A DNA stretch of 64,000 nucleotides from Nocardia terpenica. Lineage in GTDB: Bacteria; Actinomycetota; Actinomycetes; Mycobacteriales; Mycobacteriaceae. The notes under the pieces are model-generated. The model was not told the origin of the DNA and searched no databases. It worked only from the letters and a program-made list of their open reading frames with translations. The translations under genes were made by a program, and so were the position numbers. The stretch spans positions 1,550,001 to 1,614,000 of the forward strand of contig NZ_JABMCZ010000005.1 of NCBI RefSeq assembly GCF_013186535.1, in the 5' to 3' direction. Below are positions 26,252 to 35,210 of the stretch, one piece after another (the first letter of the stretch is position 1; every line of letters begins with the position of its first letter).

Positions 26252-26710
26252 CTACGAGCGGTTGTCGATTTCTTTATCGATAAGTTCGAAGACCTCGCCG
26301 ATCACCGCGAGTTGTTCCGGTGTCGGCAGATCGATGCAGTCGCCCCGGACGGCGGTAACGTCCCCGGGGCGGCAGCCCGAAGTCGGCGTATACCCCCCTC
26401 GGCGAGGTGGGCTCGCACGCCGCGGCCGTCCTCCTCGGCACTCGCCTCCATGCGGCGGATCTGGTGGGCGAGGGGACCGCGGGAGGACAGCACGCCGTTT
26501 CGCCAGTGCTGCAAGCTCTTCCGCACTCGACTGCCGTGCGTATCCTTCGCGTTGCCGCGTCAGCCGAGCGAATTCCGCTGGAGTCAATGGTCGACTCATC
26601 GTAATGGTCGGCCTGGGTATAGCACCGATGTCCGCCCGATGTCCGCGACGACGGCACCAACAGCCCGATCCGGTCGTAATGGTGCAACGCCCGCACCTTT
26701 TCGCACGTTG
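26252..26710 (-). pseudogene. MerR-family regulator remnant
   Basis: A minus-strand stretch begins with KVRALHHYDRIGLLVPS and GGHRCYTQAD, the end of helix-turn-helix and wing of a TipA-like MerR regulator, but the start codon and first helix are missing. The sequence begins directly against the end of the YfhO gene. After about 30 codons the homology moves between frames (TPAEFARLTRQREGYA in one, LAHQIRRMEASAEEDGRGVRA in another). This is a truncated and frameshifted gene. It may once have regulated the lasso cluster or a lost neighbour. Confidence 0.65.
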
Positions 26711-26716
26711 TGCAGG

Positions 26717-28963
26717 TCAGGCGGGCACGGTGGCCAAGTCATCCGCTTCCGGTCGTGGGTCGGCGGCGGCCGGGTCGGTGACCGGGTCGTCGTCCTCGCG
26801 GCGGCCGCGGCGGTACCGCCACTGCAGCAGGCTCAGGCCGAGGAGTCCGGCCAGTGCGGTGGCGATGCCGATCTTCCAGCCGGGGGGCCGCCAGGTGAGG
26901 GTGAGGTCCGCGTTGTGGGTGCCGGGTGGGATGTCGACGGCGAGAAAGGTTTTGGCGATGGTGTGGAAGCCGATGTCGCGGCCGTCGAGGGTGACGCGGT
27001 AGCCGGGCCAGGCCAGGCGGGCGAAGACGACCTGGCCGCCGGTGGCGGAGGTGACGTGGACATGGCTGGTGACGCTGGTGCGCTCGAGGGAGGTGGCGGT
27101 GACGCCGCGGGTGTCGGCGATCAGGCCGTTGCGGGCCGAGATCGGGCCGTCGGCGCGTTCGAGCACCCGGATGTAGCTGTCGTGGCCGGGGTAGTCGACC
27201 CACCTCCAGCCCGGTGGAGCAGGGTGGTGACCGGCGTCGGGGTACTGGGCGCGTTGCAGCACAACGCGATCCACCTTCATCAGGTCGACAATCGTTCGGC
27301 CGGTGGACGGTTCGGTCGCGAACGCGCGGCGATAGGCATCGGGGCAGGTGCTGCCGTCCCAGCCCATGCATAACAGGGCGCTGAAGGCGGCGTAGCCGAT
27401 AGGGGTGTAGGCGTTCACGTATTCCAGCCCGATGTTCTTGGCGTAGTTGCCGAAAGCCAGTGAGCCCCAGGCACGATCGAGGCGTTGATCGGCGGGCGGG
27501 ATCAGGGCGCGGTCGGCCAGTTGCAGGGTGACACCCGCGAAATGCGGGAATGCCGCGGCGGTCTGGGAGCGCCGCTCGGGGAAGTGGTAGGACATCGGGG
27601 TGGGTGATTGGGCGCGTACCTGGTCGTAGGCGATGGGAAACATGGCCACGATGGCGAGCACGCAGGCGATCGCGGTGCCGCGAGTGCGCGCCAGCCATAC
27701 GAGCGCCGCGACCAGCGCCGCGACGATGGCGGTCCACATCAGATGCCGGAGCACCAGATGCGGTGCGGCGCTGAAGGTCCGGACGAACAGTAACCCGATC
27801 AGGACGGCCGCCGCGATGCCGCGCCGCCGCCACTCGGCGAAACTGCCGTAGCGGCTGAGCAGCACGCACACCAGCACCAGCAGGCCCACCGCGAGCATCG
27901 GCAATACCCGTGCGGGCCAGCGCAACGGCCCGACCCGGCCCGGCCCCGCCGTCCACATCAGAAACATCACGACGAACAACACGAGCCCGGAGTGCTCGCG
28001 GGCCGCGTTCTTGACCGCCCGCCAGTCGATGAACGCGAGCAGGGGAATCACGAACCAGGCGATGTAGACCATCGGTATCGGCTGCACGTATCCCCACCAG
28101 CCGGTGAACGCGGGCACGGTGCTGGGCAGGCTGGCATTGAGCGACTCCGACCAGCCCACGGTGAGGAATTGCTCGTTGAGGATGCGCTCGTTGCCACGCC
28201 AGGTGACCGGCGAGGACAGGATGCCCGGCAGATAGGTTTCCAGGCCCGCCAGACCGGCACACGCGGCCACCGCCAGCAGCCGCAGCGACGGGCCCCACAG
28301 GCGGCGGTAGATCACCTCGCCGACCGCGACCGCGACGATCATGAGCGCGGATTCCACTGCGGGGAACACGTATTGGACCGAGATCGCCAGATACAGGAAC
28401 ACGAACACCGGAATCGGCCCGCCGCGTCGCGTAGCACCGTCGCCGCGACCGCGCACATACCGCACCGCCGACGCCCACGCGTGCAGCATCCACGCGGTCC
28501 CGGTCAGCGATGTCGCCCAACTGGATTCGTCGAAGAACAGGAACCAGCCCGACAGCGGGAACGCCACCCCGGCCACCGCCGCCCACGACGCCCGCGCCCC
28601 GTAGGCCCGGCAGACCCGGAACACCCCGAGCGCGGCGATGATCGAGAAGACCAGTTTCACGACGGTGACATACAGCGCCAGATTGTCCACCGACGGGGCG
28701 ATGAGATCGACCAGCAGCTGCGGCGGGTTGTAGAGCCCGGCCTCTTCCATCGAGTAATTGCCCGACATCCATTCATAGGGCACCAGGGCGGGGAAATGGC
28801 CGTCGCGTAGTTGCCGACCGAGCATGACCCACATGGGTCCGTACTGGGATTCGGTGTCATCGGTGTAGAAGTGGCGCGGGTTGGCCGCCAGCACCGCCGC
28901 GTACCCCGCGACCACACCGACAATCGTGATCAACCCCCACCGCACCGCATCCGTTCGCGGCAT
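26717..28963 (-). CDS. YfhO-like large polytopic membrane protein
   Basis: A 748-residue protein with about 12-13 transmembrane helices in its first 480 residues and an extracytoplasmic C-terminal domain ending in one more helix and a charged tail. The first loop has FYTDDTESQYGPMW, resembling the acidic first loop of GT-C glycosyltransferases, and the tail domain has a LAWPGYRVTLDGR motif typical of YfhO proteins. Such proteins are linked to glycosylation of teichoic acids or lipids in Firmicutes; the role here is not known. ATG 28963 has AGGT upstream; GTG 28984 would be nearly leaderless relative to the predicted promoter. Confidence 0.8.
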   Translation of the reverse strand: MPRTDAVRWGLITIVGVVAGYAAVLAANPRHFYTDDTESQYGPMWVMLGRQLRDGHFPALVPYEWMSGNYSMEEAGLYNPPQLLVDLIAPSVDNLALYVTVVKLVFSIIAALGVFRVCRAYGARASWAAVAGVAFPLSGWFLFFDESSWATSLTGTAWMLHAWASAVRYVRGRGDGATRRGGPIPVFVFLYLAISVQYVFPAVESALMIVAVAVGEVIYRRLWGPSLRLLAVAACAGLAGLETYLPGILSSPVTWRGNERILNEQFLTVGWSESLNASLPSTVPAFTGWWGYVQPIPMVYIAWFVIPLLAFIDWRAVKNAAREHSGLVLFVVMFLMWTAGPGRVGPLRWPARVLPMLAVGLLVLVCVLLSRYGSFAEWRRRGIAAAVLIGLLFVRTFSAAPHLVLRHLMWTAIVAALVAALVWLARTRGTAIACVLAIVAMFPIAYDQVRAQSPTPMSYHFPERRSQTAAAFPHFAGVTLQLADRALIPPADQRLDRAWGSLAFGNYAKNIGLEYVNAYTPIGYAAFSALLCMGWDGSTCPDAYRRAFATEPSTGRTIVDLMKVDRVVLQRAQYPDAGHHPAPPGWRWVDYPGHDSYIRVLERADGPISARNGLIADTRGVTATSLERTSVTSHVHVTSATGGQVVFARLAWPGYRVTLDGRDIGFHTIAKTFLAVDIPPGTHNADLTLTWRPPGWKIGIATALAGLLGLSLLQWRYRRGRREDDDPVTDPAAADPRPEADDLATVPA

Positions 28964-29009
28964 GAGACCTGCGCGTTCGCCCACGAGCCGGAGACACTAC
29001 CGGACGGGG

Positions 29010-29026
29010 GCAGTATGCAACAGTTT
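29010..29026 (-). promoter_or_regulatory. Shared 17-bp motif, copy E (YfhO-like gene)
   Basis: Reads AAACTGTTGCATACTGC on the minus strand, 16 of 17 identical to the consensus. It lies 46 bases before ATG 28963, in the divergent region between the YfhO-like and MarR genes. A possible -10 (TAGTGT) follows at 28999-28994. Confidence 0.55.
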
Positions 29027-29146
29027 CTTTATGCATGATTGGTGTCGGCCGGACCGGTCGGACGAATGTCTGTGTGAATGCCTACCGATTCGGGCGGAAG
29101 CGGCAGGATGGAGGTGTTCGATGGAAACGGCGACGAAGGGGAAGTC

Positions 29147-29635
29147 ATGGCGCGAAGGGATACGGTGGCCGAGGAATCCGTGGACGAGATCACCGATGCC
29201 CTGCTGACCGCCTCGCGGTTGCTGGTGGCATTGTCGGCGCGGTCCATCGCCCATGTCGACGACTCGATCACCATCCCGCAGTTCCGCACCCTGGTGATCC
29301 TGTCGACCCGGGGCCCGTCCAAGATCGCCACGCTCGCCGCGATCCTGAATGTGCAGCCCTCGACCGCGACCCGCATGGTGGACCGCCTGGTCGCCGCCGG
29401 TCTCCTCGACCGCAAACCGAATCCGGAGTCGCGGCGAGAGCTGATCATCGAGCCGACCGCGCGTGGCCGCAAGATCGTCACCGCCGTCACCGCGCAACGC
29501 CGCAAGGAGATCGCCGCGGTGGTCGAACACATGCCCGCCGCCGACCGGGCCGGGCTGGTCCGGGCACTGACCGCCTTCAGCGCCGCGGGCGGAGAACCGC
29601 AGGCCGACACCGATATCGAGAGCTACCAACTCTGA
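29147..29635 (+). CDS. MarR-family transcriptional regulator
   Basis: A 162-residue winged-helix regulator. SITIPQFRTLVILSTRGPSKIATLAAIL and VQPSTATRMVDRLVAAGLLDRK form the helix-turn-helix, and the RRELIIEPTARGR block the wing. MarR proteins usually repress adjacent genes until a small aromatic or oxidant ligand binds. It is divergent from the YfhO-like gene and 130 bases before the TetR-ABC operon. ATG 29147 has a GAAGGGGAAG ribosome-binding site; an upstream ATG at 29108 is possible. Confidence 0.9.
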   Translation: MARRDTVAEESVDEITDALLTASRLLVALSARSIAHVDDSITIPQFRTLVILSTRGPSKIATLAAILNVQPSTATRMVDRLVAAGLLDRKPNPESRRELIIEPTARGRKIVTAVTAQRRKEIAAVVEHMPAADRAGLVRALTAFSAAGGEPQADTDIESYQL

Positions 29636-29680
29636 CACCAGGCTCACGACCGGCCCGGTTCACCGATTCCACGCCCATAG

Positions 29681-29697
29681 CAACTGTTGCAGACTGC
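29681..29697 (+). promoter_or_regulatory. Shared 17-bp motif, copy F (TetR-ABC operon)
   Basis: Reads CAACTGTTGCAGACTGC, an exact consensus match, and is 72 bases before the preferred tetR start. A possible -10 (TAGATT, 29708-29713) follows. It sits just upstream of a separate perfect dyad (29711-29728), so this promoter may answer to two regulators. Confidence 0.55.
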
Positions 29698-29710
29698 ACT
29701 GCTCTGCTAG

Positions 29711-29728
29711 ATTGGGCATGCGCCCAAT
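29711..29728. promoter_or_regulatory. Perfect-arm dyad, probable TetR autoregulatory operator
   Basis: ATTGGGC-ATGC-GCCCAAT: two perfect seven-base arms around a four-base centre. It overlaps the predicted -10 of the tetR-ABC promoter, the usual place for a TetR operator, and lies 41 bases before the start codon. Confidence 0.65.
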
Positions 29729-29769
29729 GTGAATGACCAAGGTGCGTGGGCGGGAAGGGGGTCGTGGTG

Positions 29770-30351
29770 GTGACATCCGCTGAACAGGGCCGTGAGACAC
29801 GGGCCCGGCTGATGGACGCGGCGGTGGAGTTGATCGCCGAGCGGGGCTGGGGCGCGGTGACCACCCGGATGGTGGCCGAGCGCGCCGAGCTGCGGCCGGG
29901 ACTGGTGCATTACCACTTCAACTCGGTCAACGATCTGCTGATCGATGCCTCGCTGCGAATGGTCCGCGCGCTCGCGTCTGACGTGCTCGGCGAGGGGCTG
30001 GACCGGTCCGGGCCCGCGGGGCTGGACCGGTTGCTCGCCGCGATCGCCGCTTATACGGTCGCGGAGGCCGATACTCGGGTGTTCAGCGAGATGCTGTTGG
30101 CGGCAACGCGATACGAGCGTCTACAGGAAGGGCTCGGTGTGGTGCTGCGGGAGTTCCGGGCGGCGGTCGCGGCGTGGCTGCGGAGCTCGGGTTCGGTGCC
30201 CGATCCCGAGGCGACGGCGGTGGTCCTGGTGGCCGCGCTGGATGGTCTCATCCTGCATCGGCTGATCGATCCTCGGCTGGGTGAACTCGGTGTCGACGGT
30301 CCGCTGCGCCGCCTGACCGGGATGTCCGGCATCGGCGGTGACCGGCGATGA
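29770..30351 (+). CDS. TetR-family transcriptional regulator
   Basis: A 193-residue TetR protein. The DNA-binding domain spans about residues 8-55 (RARLMDAAVELIAERGWGAVTTRMVAERAELRPGLVHYHF in outline). The remaining helices form the ligand domain. Several GTG codons compete at the start (29746, 29764, 29767, 29770); 29770 has the best spacing from GGGAAGGGG. Its stop overlaps the ATG of the ABC ATPase gene (ATGA), so it almost surely controls the exporter and itself through the dyad at 29711-29728. Confidence 0.9.
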   Translation: MTSAEQGRETRARLMDAAVELIAERGWGAVTTRMVAERAELRPGLVHYHFNSVNDLLIDASLRMVRALASDVLGEGLDRSGPAGLDRLLAAIAAYTVAEADTRVFSEMLLAATRYERLQEGLGVVLREFRAAVAAWLRSSGSVPDPEATAVVLVAALDGLILHRLIDPRLGELGVDGPLRRLTGMSGIGGDRR

Positions 30352-31085
30352 CAGATCGACGACATCCCGTGACCACGCGCCGTGGTGGGTTCCGGCTGCG
30401 CGGCGTCGGCAAGACCTACGGCGTCGGCGAGGCCGCCGTCCACGCCCTCGACGACGTCGCCCTCGACGTGTCACCGGGCGAATTGGTGGCTGTGCTGGGG
30501 CCGAGCGGGTCCGGCAAGACGACGCTGCTCAACATCATCGGGGGTATCGAATCCGCCGATACCGGAACGATCGTGGTTGCCGGGCAGGACATCTCGCGCG
30601 GCCGGCCCGCAGCGCTGGGTGAATTCCGGCGCGCCCGTATCGGTTTCGTGTTCCAGTTCTTCAATCTGATTCCCACGCTCACCGCCCGGGAGAACGTCGA
30701 GGTGATCATCGAGCTCACCGGGCGCGGCGACCGGACCCGGGTGCCCGATCTGCTGGCCGCGGTCGGCTTGACCGACAGGGCAGGCCATTTCCCGGCGCAG
30801 CTGTCGGGCGGGCAGCAGCAGCGGGTGTCGATCGCCCGTGCGCTGGCCACCGATCCGGACCTGCTGTTGGCCGATGAACCGACCGGCGCCCTCGACGTCG
30901 CGACCGGGCGCGGCGTACTCGAGCTGTTGCAGCGCACCGCTCGTGCCGGGCGCGGGGTGGTGATGGTCACCCACAACGAGGTCGCCGCCGCGATCGCCGA
31001 TCGGGTGGTCCGGATGCGGGACGGCCGCATCATCGCCGACCAGCCCAATCCCGCACCGGTCGATGCGGCCGACGTCCGGTGGTGA
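30348..31085 (+). CDS. ABC transporter ATP-binding protein (MacB/LolD type)
   Basis: A 245-residue ATPase with Walker A GPSGSGKTT, Q-loop FQFFNLIPTLTARENV, signature LSGGQQQR, Walker B LLLADEPT and switch His in VTHN. The FxFFNLIPTLT block is typical of ATPases that pair with FtsX/MacB-type mechanotransmission permeases, which is what the next gene encodes. Its stop lies inside the 5' end of the permease frame. Confidence 0.93.
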   Translation: MTDRRHPVTTRRGGFRLRGVGKTYGVGEAAVHALDDVALDVSPGELVAVLGPSGSGKTTLLNIIGGIESADTGTIVVAGQDISRGRPAALGEFRRARIGFVFQFFNLIPTLTARENVEVIIELTGRGDRTRVPDLLAAVGLTDRAGHFPAQLSGGQQQRVSIARALATDPDLLLADEPTGALDVATGRGVLELLQRTARAGRGVVMVTHNEVAAAIADRVVRMRDGRIIADQPNPAPVDAADVRW

Positions 31086-31090
31086 GGGAC

Positions 31091-33445
31091 ATGCGAACGA
31101 CCCGGAATCGGATGCTGGGCCGCAAGCTGCGCCGCGACCTGCGCCGCCGGCCTGCGCAGGCGGTGGCCATCGCGGTGACCGTGATGCTGGGGGTGTTGTT
31201 GTTCGTGGCCAGCTACGACTCGTTCCGTAACCTGTCGGCCTCCTACGAACAGACCTATGCGCGACTGCATTTCGCCGACCTGACCGCCACCGGCACCGAT
31301 CCGGCCGCGCTCGCCGACGCCGTGCGCACCGCGCCCGGGGTGGCCCGGGTGGCGGTACGGACTCAGGCCGATGTGCCGATGACCATCGACGCCGCCAAAC
31401 TCCTCGGCCGCATCACCGGCCTGCCCGCCGACCCCGGCGCCGGTGTGGACGAGATATCGCTCACCGCAGGGCGAATGCCCGATCCCGCGCATCCGGGCGA
31501 TGTGGTGATCGAACAGCACACCGCCGATACCTTCGGCCTGCGCGTCGGCGCGCGACTGCGGATCCACGACGGCACCGCCTGGCAGGACGTGACCGTCACC
31601 GGGATCGCCCGCTCCCCGGAATACCTGTGGCCCGCCCGCAGCCGCCAGGACGTGCTCGACGACCCGCACACGTTCGCCATCGTGTTCGCCCCACAGCCAC
31701 AGGCTCTGCGCCTGGCGGGCCGACCAGGACCCGACCAGGCTCTGGTCGCGCTGGACCCGACGGCCTCCGGATCCGACCGCGATCATGTCGCCACCCTGCT
31801 GCGGGCGGCGGGCGCCACCGACGTGACCGGCCGCGCCGACCAGCCGTCGAATGCCGCCCTGCACGAAGATCTCAACGGGTTCTCCGAAATCGCCGTCGGC
31901 TTTCCGCTGCTGTTCCTGCTCGCCGCCGGGATCGCCGAATACGTGCTGATCACCCGCCTCGTCCGAGCAGAGCGGCCCGTGATCGGCACGCTGCTGGCGA
32001 TGGGGGCACGCCGCGGCACCCTGATCCGGCACTACACCACCTACGGCCTGGCCGTCGCCGCCGTCGGCGCGGTGGCCGGTGTCGCGTCGGGCGCGGTCGT
32101 CACCTCGGCGGTGACCGCGGCCTACACACACGCCGTCGGCATCCCCGACACCGTGGTCGCGCACCGGATCGCCACCGCGGCAGTCGGATTCGCGCTCGGA
32201 CTGACCGCCGGGGCACTGGCAGGTCTGGTACCGGCGCTGGCCGCGGCGCGCACCGCGCCCGCTCGGGCGATGCGCGGCGACGGCGCCCGCCCGCTGCGCC
32301 CGGGCCCGCTGGCGCGAATCTCCGCGCGCTGGACCGCCCTCCCCGTTGTCGCCCGCATGGCGCTGCGGTCACTGACCCGGGACCGCCGCCGCACCGCGGC
32401 CACGATGACCGGCACCGTGCTGGCACTGGTCCTGATCCTGGCCTCGGTCGGCATGGTCACCAGCATGTATCACGTCGTGAACATCCAATTCGGGCAGGTC
32501 GACCGGGAAGACGCCACCGTGATCGCCGCCCCGGGCACCGGCGGCCCGGCCGCGCAGGTGCGGCAGGTGCCGGGAGTGGCGGCTGTCGAGCCCGAACGAG
32601 TCGCCCCGATCACGGTGCGGGCCAACGGAAGAACCTATGCGACCCAGCTGACCGGACTGCCACCCGACACCCGCATGCACGGATTCCGCATTACCAGCGG
32701 CGGACCCGGCCTGCCCGCCGACGGCGTGCTCGCCGGGTCCGCCCTGTCCGGACGGCTCGGCGTACATGTCGGCGACATCCTCACTGTTACACCGGCATTC
32801 GGCACACCGCAGCGGGTCCGGCTGGCCGGGCTCGTGGACGAGCCACTCGGCACCCTGCTCTACGCCACCGACTCCACCGCCACGCGGCTGGCACCGACCG
32901 CCGCGGACGGCTACCTGCTCCGCTTCGACACCGGCACCGACCACGACGCCGTCCGCGCCGCGGTGACCGGCCTGCCCGGCGTGCTCGCCTACACCGACAC
33001 CCACGCCCTGGACACCGAATTCCACCGATTCCTCGCCCTGTTCTGGATATTCATCGGCGTCATGCTCCTCCTGGGGGCGGTCCTGGCATTCACCGTCATC
33101 TACGTCACCATGACCGTGAACCTGGCCGAACGCACCACCGAGCTGGCCACCCTGCGCGCGGCCGGTGTGCCCATCCGCCGCCTCACCGCCGCCGTGGCGG
33201 CCGAAAACCTCACCGCCACAGCGCTTGCCGCACCCCTCGGGCTGGCCGCCGGAATCGGTGTCGCGTGGATGTTCCTGCGGTCGTTCACCAGTGACATGTT
33301 CACCCTGCACCTGTGGCTCGGCATCGCAGCACCCACCCTTGCCGTCCTTGCCGTGCTGGCCGCCGCGGCCGTGTCACAACTGCCCGCGCTGCGCGTCGTG
33401 CGGCGCATCGACATCGCCCGCGTCGTCCGCGAACGCGCCCTCTGA
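31091..33445 (+). CDS. FtsX-domain ABC permease
   Basis: A 784-residue permease with a helix near residue 30-50, a large extracytoplasmic domain, a central FtsX block of three helices (about 265-400), a second large domain and a C-terminal FtsX block (about 670-780). This duplicated layout is common in actinobacterial MacB-like exporters that work on lipids or peptides from the outer face. GTG 31079 is an alternative start overlapping the ATPase gene. Substrate unknown; the TetR gene suggests a toxic small molecule. Confidence 0.9.
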   Translation: MRTTRNRMLGRKLRRDLRRRPAQAVAIAVTVMLGVLLFVASYDSFRNLSASYEQTYARLHFADLTATGTDPAALADAVRTAPGVARVAVRTQADVPMTIDAAKLLGRITGLPADPGAGVDEISLTAGRMPDPAHPGDVVIEQHTADTFGLRVGARLRIHDGTAWQDVTVTGIARSPEYLWPARSRQDVLDDPHTFAIVFAPQPQALRLAGRPGPDQALVALDPTASGSDRDHVATLLRAAGATDVTGRADQPSNAALHEDLNGFSEIAVGFPLLFLLAAGIAEYVLITRLVRAERPVIGTLLAMGARRGTLIRHYTTYGLAVAAVGAVAGVASGAVVTSAVTAAYTHAVGIPDTVVAHRIATAAVGFALGLTAGALAGLVPALAAARTAPARAMRGDGARPLRPGPLARISARWTALPVVARMALRSLTRDRRRTAATMTGTVLALVLILASVGMVTSMYHVVNIQFGQVDREDATVIAAPGTGGPAAQVRQVPGVAAVEPERVAPITVRANGRTYATQLTGLPPDTRMHGFRITSGGPGLPADGVLAGSALSGRLGVHVGDILTVTPAFGTPQRVRLAGLVDEPLGTLLYATDSTATRLAPTAADGYLLRFDTGTDHDAVRAAVTGLPGVLAYTDTHALDTEFHRFLALFWIFIGVMLLLGAVLAFTVIYVTMTVNLAERTTELATLRAAGVPIRRLTAAVAAENLTATALAAPLGLAAGIGVAWMFLRSFTSDMFTLHLWLGIAAPTLAVLAVLAAAAVSQLPALRVVRRIDIARVVRERAL

Positions 33446-33482
33446 CCCGCTCCACCACAACGACTTCGGAAAGGACTCACCG

Positions 33483-33953
33483 ATGACACTCGCCGACACC
33501 GCCGCCGGACTCGGGGCTCGCGCCCTGCGGACCCGCTGGCTCGTCCGCGCTCCCATCCGCCTCTACCGCGCCGGTCTCGGCGTCGCGTTCGGCACCCGGT
33601 TGCTCATGCTCGAACACCGCGGCCGACGCACCGGAGCCCGCCGCTACGTGGTCCTCGAGGTCGTCGACCATCCCGCACCCGACGAGTACGTCATCGTCTC
33701 CGGATTCGGCGACCGCGCCCAGTGGTACCGCAACATCCGGGCCGACCCCCGCGTCCGAGTCTGGACCGGCCGCCGCCGCGCCCTGCCCGCCACCGCGACA
33801 CCGCTGACCGACCGGCAATCGGCCACCGCCCTCGACCACTACATCCACCAGCACCCCCGGGCGTGGAAAAACCTGCGCGCCACCATCGAACACGCCACCG
33901 GCACATCCGTCGACACCCTGCCCATGGTCCGCCTGCACATCGCCCGGCCCTGA
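33483..33953 (+). CDS. Deazaflavin (F420)-dependent nitroreductase-fold protein (Ddn family)
   Basis: A 156-residue split-barrel protein of the DUF385/Ddn family, many of which use F420H2 to reduce quinones or other substrates. LLMLEHRGRRTGARRYVVLE is the conserved cofactor-strand region and GDRAQWYRNIRADPRVRV the conserved helix and strand. A GGAAAGGA ribosome-binding site precedes ATG 33483. It follows the permease gene by 37 bases and may belong to the TetR-ABC unit. Confidence 0.87.
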   Translation: MTLADTAAGLGARALRTRWLVRAPIRLYRAGLGVAFGTRLLMLEHRGRRTGARRYVVLEVVDHPAPDEYVIVSGFGDRAQWYRNIRADPRVRVWTGRRRALPATATPLTDRQSATALDHYIHQHPRAWKNLRATIEHATGTSVDTLPMVRLHIARP

Positions 33954-33982
33954 ACGGCGCCCGGAGGGACTACCGTGGAGAT

Positions 33983-34453
33983 ATGGCTTCCCCACGAGCG
34001 GCGGGTCAGGCTCGGACCATGGCCTCGCAACGTGTAGTGAACAGGATCGTGGGCGTGCTGCTTCGCGTGCCGGGTGTCTCCATCGCCGTGGGGAGACGAC
34101 TGGTGTTGCTGCACATCGTGGGCCGCAAGTCGGGCAAACACTACGACATACCGGTCGCCTACACCCGCTACGACGGGTCGCTGCTGATCGGTACATCGTT
34201 CGCCTGGGGCCGCAACCTACGCACCGGCGATCGAATCGGCGTTGTGCTGCAAGGCAAACGCCGTACCGCCGACGTGCGGGCCATCAGCGACGAGGCGGGC
34301 GTGGTCGAGTACTACGGGATAATCGTCCGAGACAACCACGCCTTCGCCAAGTTCAACAACATCGGCTTCACTGCAACCGGCGACCCTGATCCCGACCATC
34401 TACACCAGGCTTACGCGGCAGGGGCCAGGGCGTTCCTGCTCACCCTGCGCTGA
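33983..34453 (+). CDS. Second Ddn-fold (F420-type) protein
   Basis: A 156-residue protein of the same broad fold: VLLHIVGRKSGKHYDIPVAYTRYDGSLLIGTSFAWGRNLRTGDRI is collinear with Ddn-like nitroreductases, though distant from the preceding protein. GTGGAGAT lies directly before ATG 33983. The two genes are 29 bases apart. Cofactor F420 is common in Mycobacteriales; whether this protein uses it or another flavin is not shown by sequence. Confidence 0.8.
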   Translation: MASPRAAGQARTMASQRVVNRIVGVLLRVPGVSIAVGRRLVLLHIVGRKSGKHYDIPVAYTRYDGSLLIGTSFAWGRNLRTGDRIGVVLQGKRRTADVRAISDEAGVVEYYGIIVRDNHAFAKFNNIGFTATGDPDPDHLHQAYAAGARAFLLTLR

Positions 34454-34509
34454 ATCTCCCGGCTCGTCGTCCTGATAGGGCGGGCTCGTACTGCATGCCG
34501 TGCCTGCCA

Positions 34510-34872
34510 TCAGGTGAGAGTGGCGTGCATGGCGGTGTAGCCGAGCAGTGCGGCTCCCAGACCGGCGATGACGCTGACCGCGACGTAGACGGTGGCGTAG
34601 AAGTGGGCGCGTTGTTCGAGTAGGCGCAGGGTTTCGTAGCTGAAGGTGCTGTAGGTGGTCAGTGCCCCGCAGAAGCCGGTGCCGAGTACGGCGAGGATCG
34701 GGCTGGAGGCGGCGGCGCCGGTGAGGCCGCCGAGGATCAGGCAGCCGATCAGGTTCACCGTGAATGTGCCCCAGGGGAAGATGCTGTCGTGACGGGTCTG
34801 CACGACACGATCGGCCAGATAGCGGGCGGGAGCGCCGATCATGGCTCCGAGGAAGACGAGTGCGACGGTCAT
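34510..34872 (-). CDS. crcB: Fluoride channel CrcB (Fluc), second copy of pair
   Basis: A 120-residue, four-helix Fluc subunit. The conserved GAPARYLADR, FPWGTFTVNLIGC (with pore Asn) and GFCGALTTYSTFSYE blocks (Phe box and Na-site residues) are all there. Fluc channels are dual-topology dimers that leak toxic F- out of the cell. Tandem crcB genes as here usually encode oppositely oriented halves of a heterodimer. ATGA overlap with the DUF190 gene. Confidence 0.92.
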   Translation of the reverse strand: MTVALVFLGAMIGAPARYLADRVVQTRHDSIFPWGTFTVNLIGCLILGGLTGAAASSPILAVLGTGFCGALTTYSTFSYETLRLLEQRAHFYATVYVAVSVIAGLGAALLGYTAMHATLT

Positions 34873-35210
34873 GACGGGGTCTTGGCCTGGTAGCGGATGA
34901 CTTCGACCTCGTCGAGCAGGACGGTGCCGTCGCCGATGAGGTCGTCGAGTTCGGGGAGGAAGGCGCGGATCTTGTCGTCGGTGTCGACGATGACGATGAC
35001 GGCGGGCAGGTCCTCGGTCAGGTCGAGCAGCCGGGTGGTGTGGATGACCGAGTGGCCGCCGTAGCCTTCACAGCCGCGCAGGACGGTGGCTCCGGCGAGC
35101 CCGGCTTCGCGGGCGCGGCGCACGATCTCGTGGTAGACGGGCCTGTGGTGCCAGATGTCGTCCTCGCCGACGAAGATCTGCAAGCGAGTGGCGTATCCGG
35201 TGAGCTTCAT
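34869..35210 (-). CDS. DUF190 protein between the crcB genes
   Basis: A 113-residue DUF190 protein, a family with a PII-like ferredoxin fold. It has LQIFVGEDDIWHHRPVYHEIV and AGLAGATVLRGCEGYG in the usual order. DUF190 genes are often found beside crcB, and a regulatory role on the channel is suspected from that context only. It overlaps both crcB genes by four bases, so all three proteins are made together. Confidence 0.9.
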   Translation of the reverse strand: MKLTGYATRLQIFVGEDDIWHHRPVYHEIVRRAREAGLAGATVLRGCEGYGGHSVIHTTRLLDLTEDLPAVIVIVDTDDKIRAFLPELDDLIGDGTVLLDEVEVIRYQAKTPS

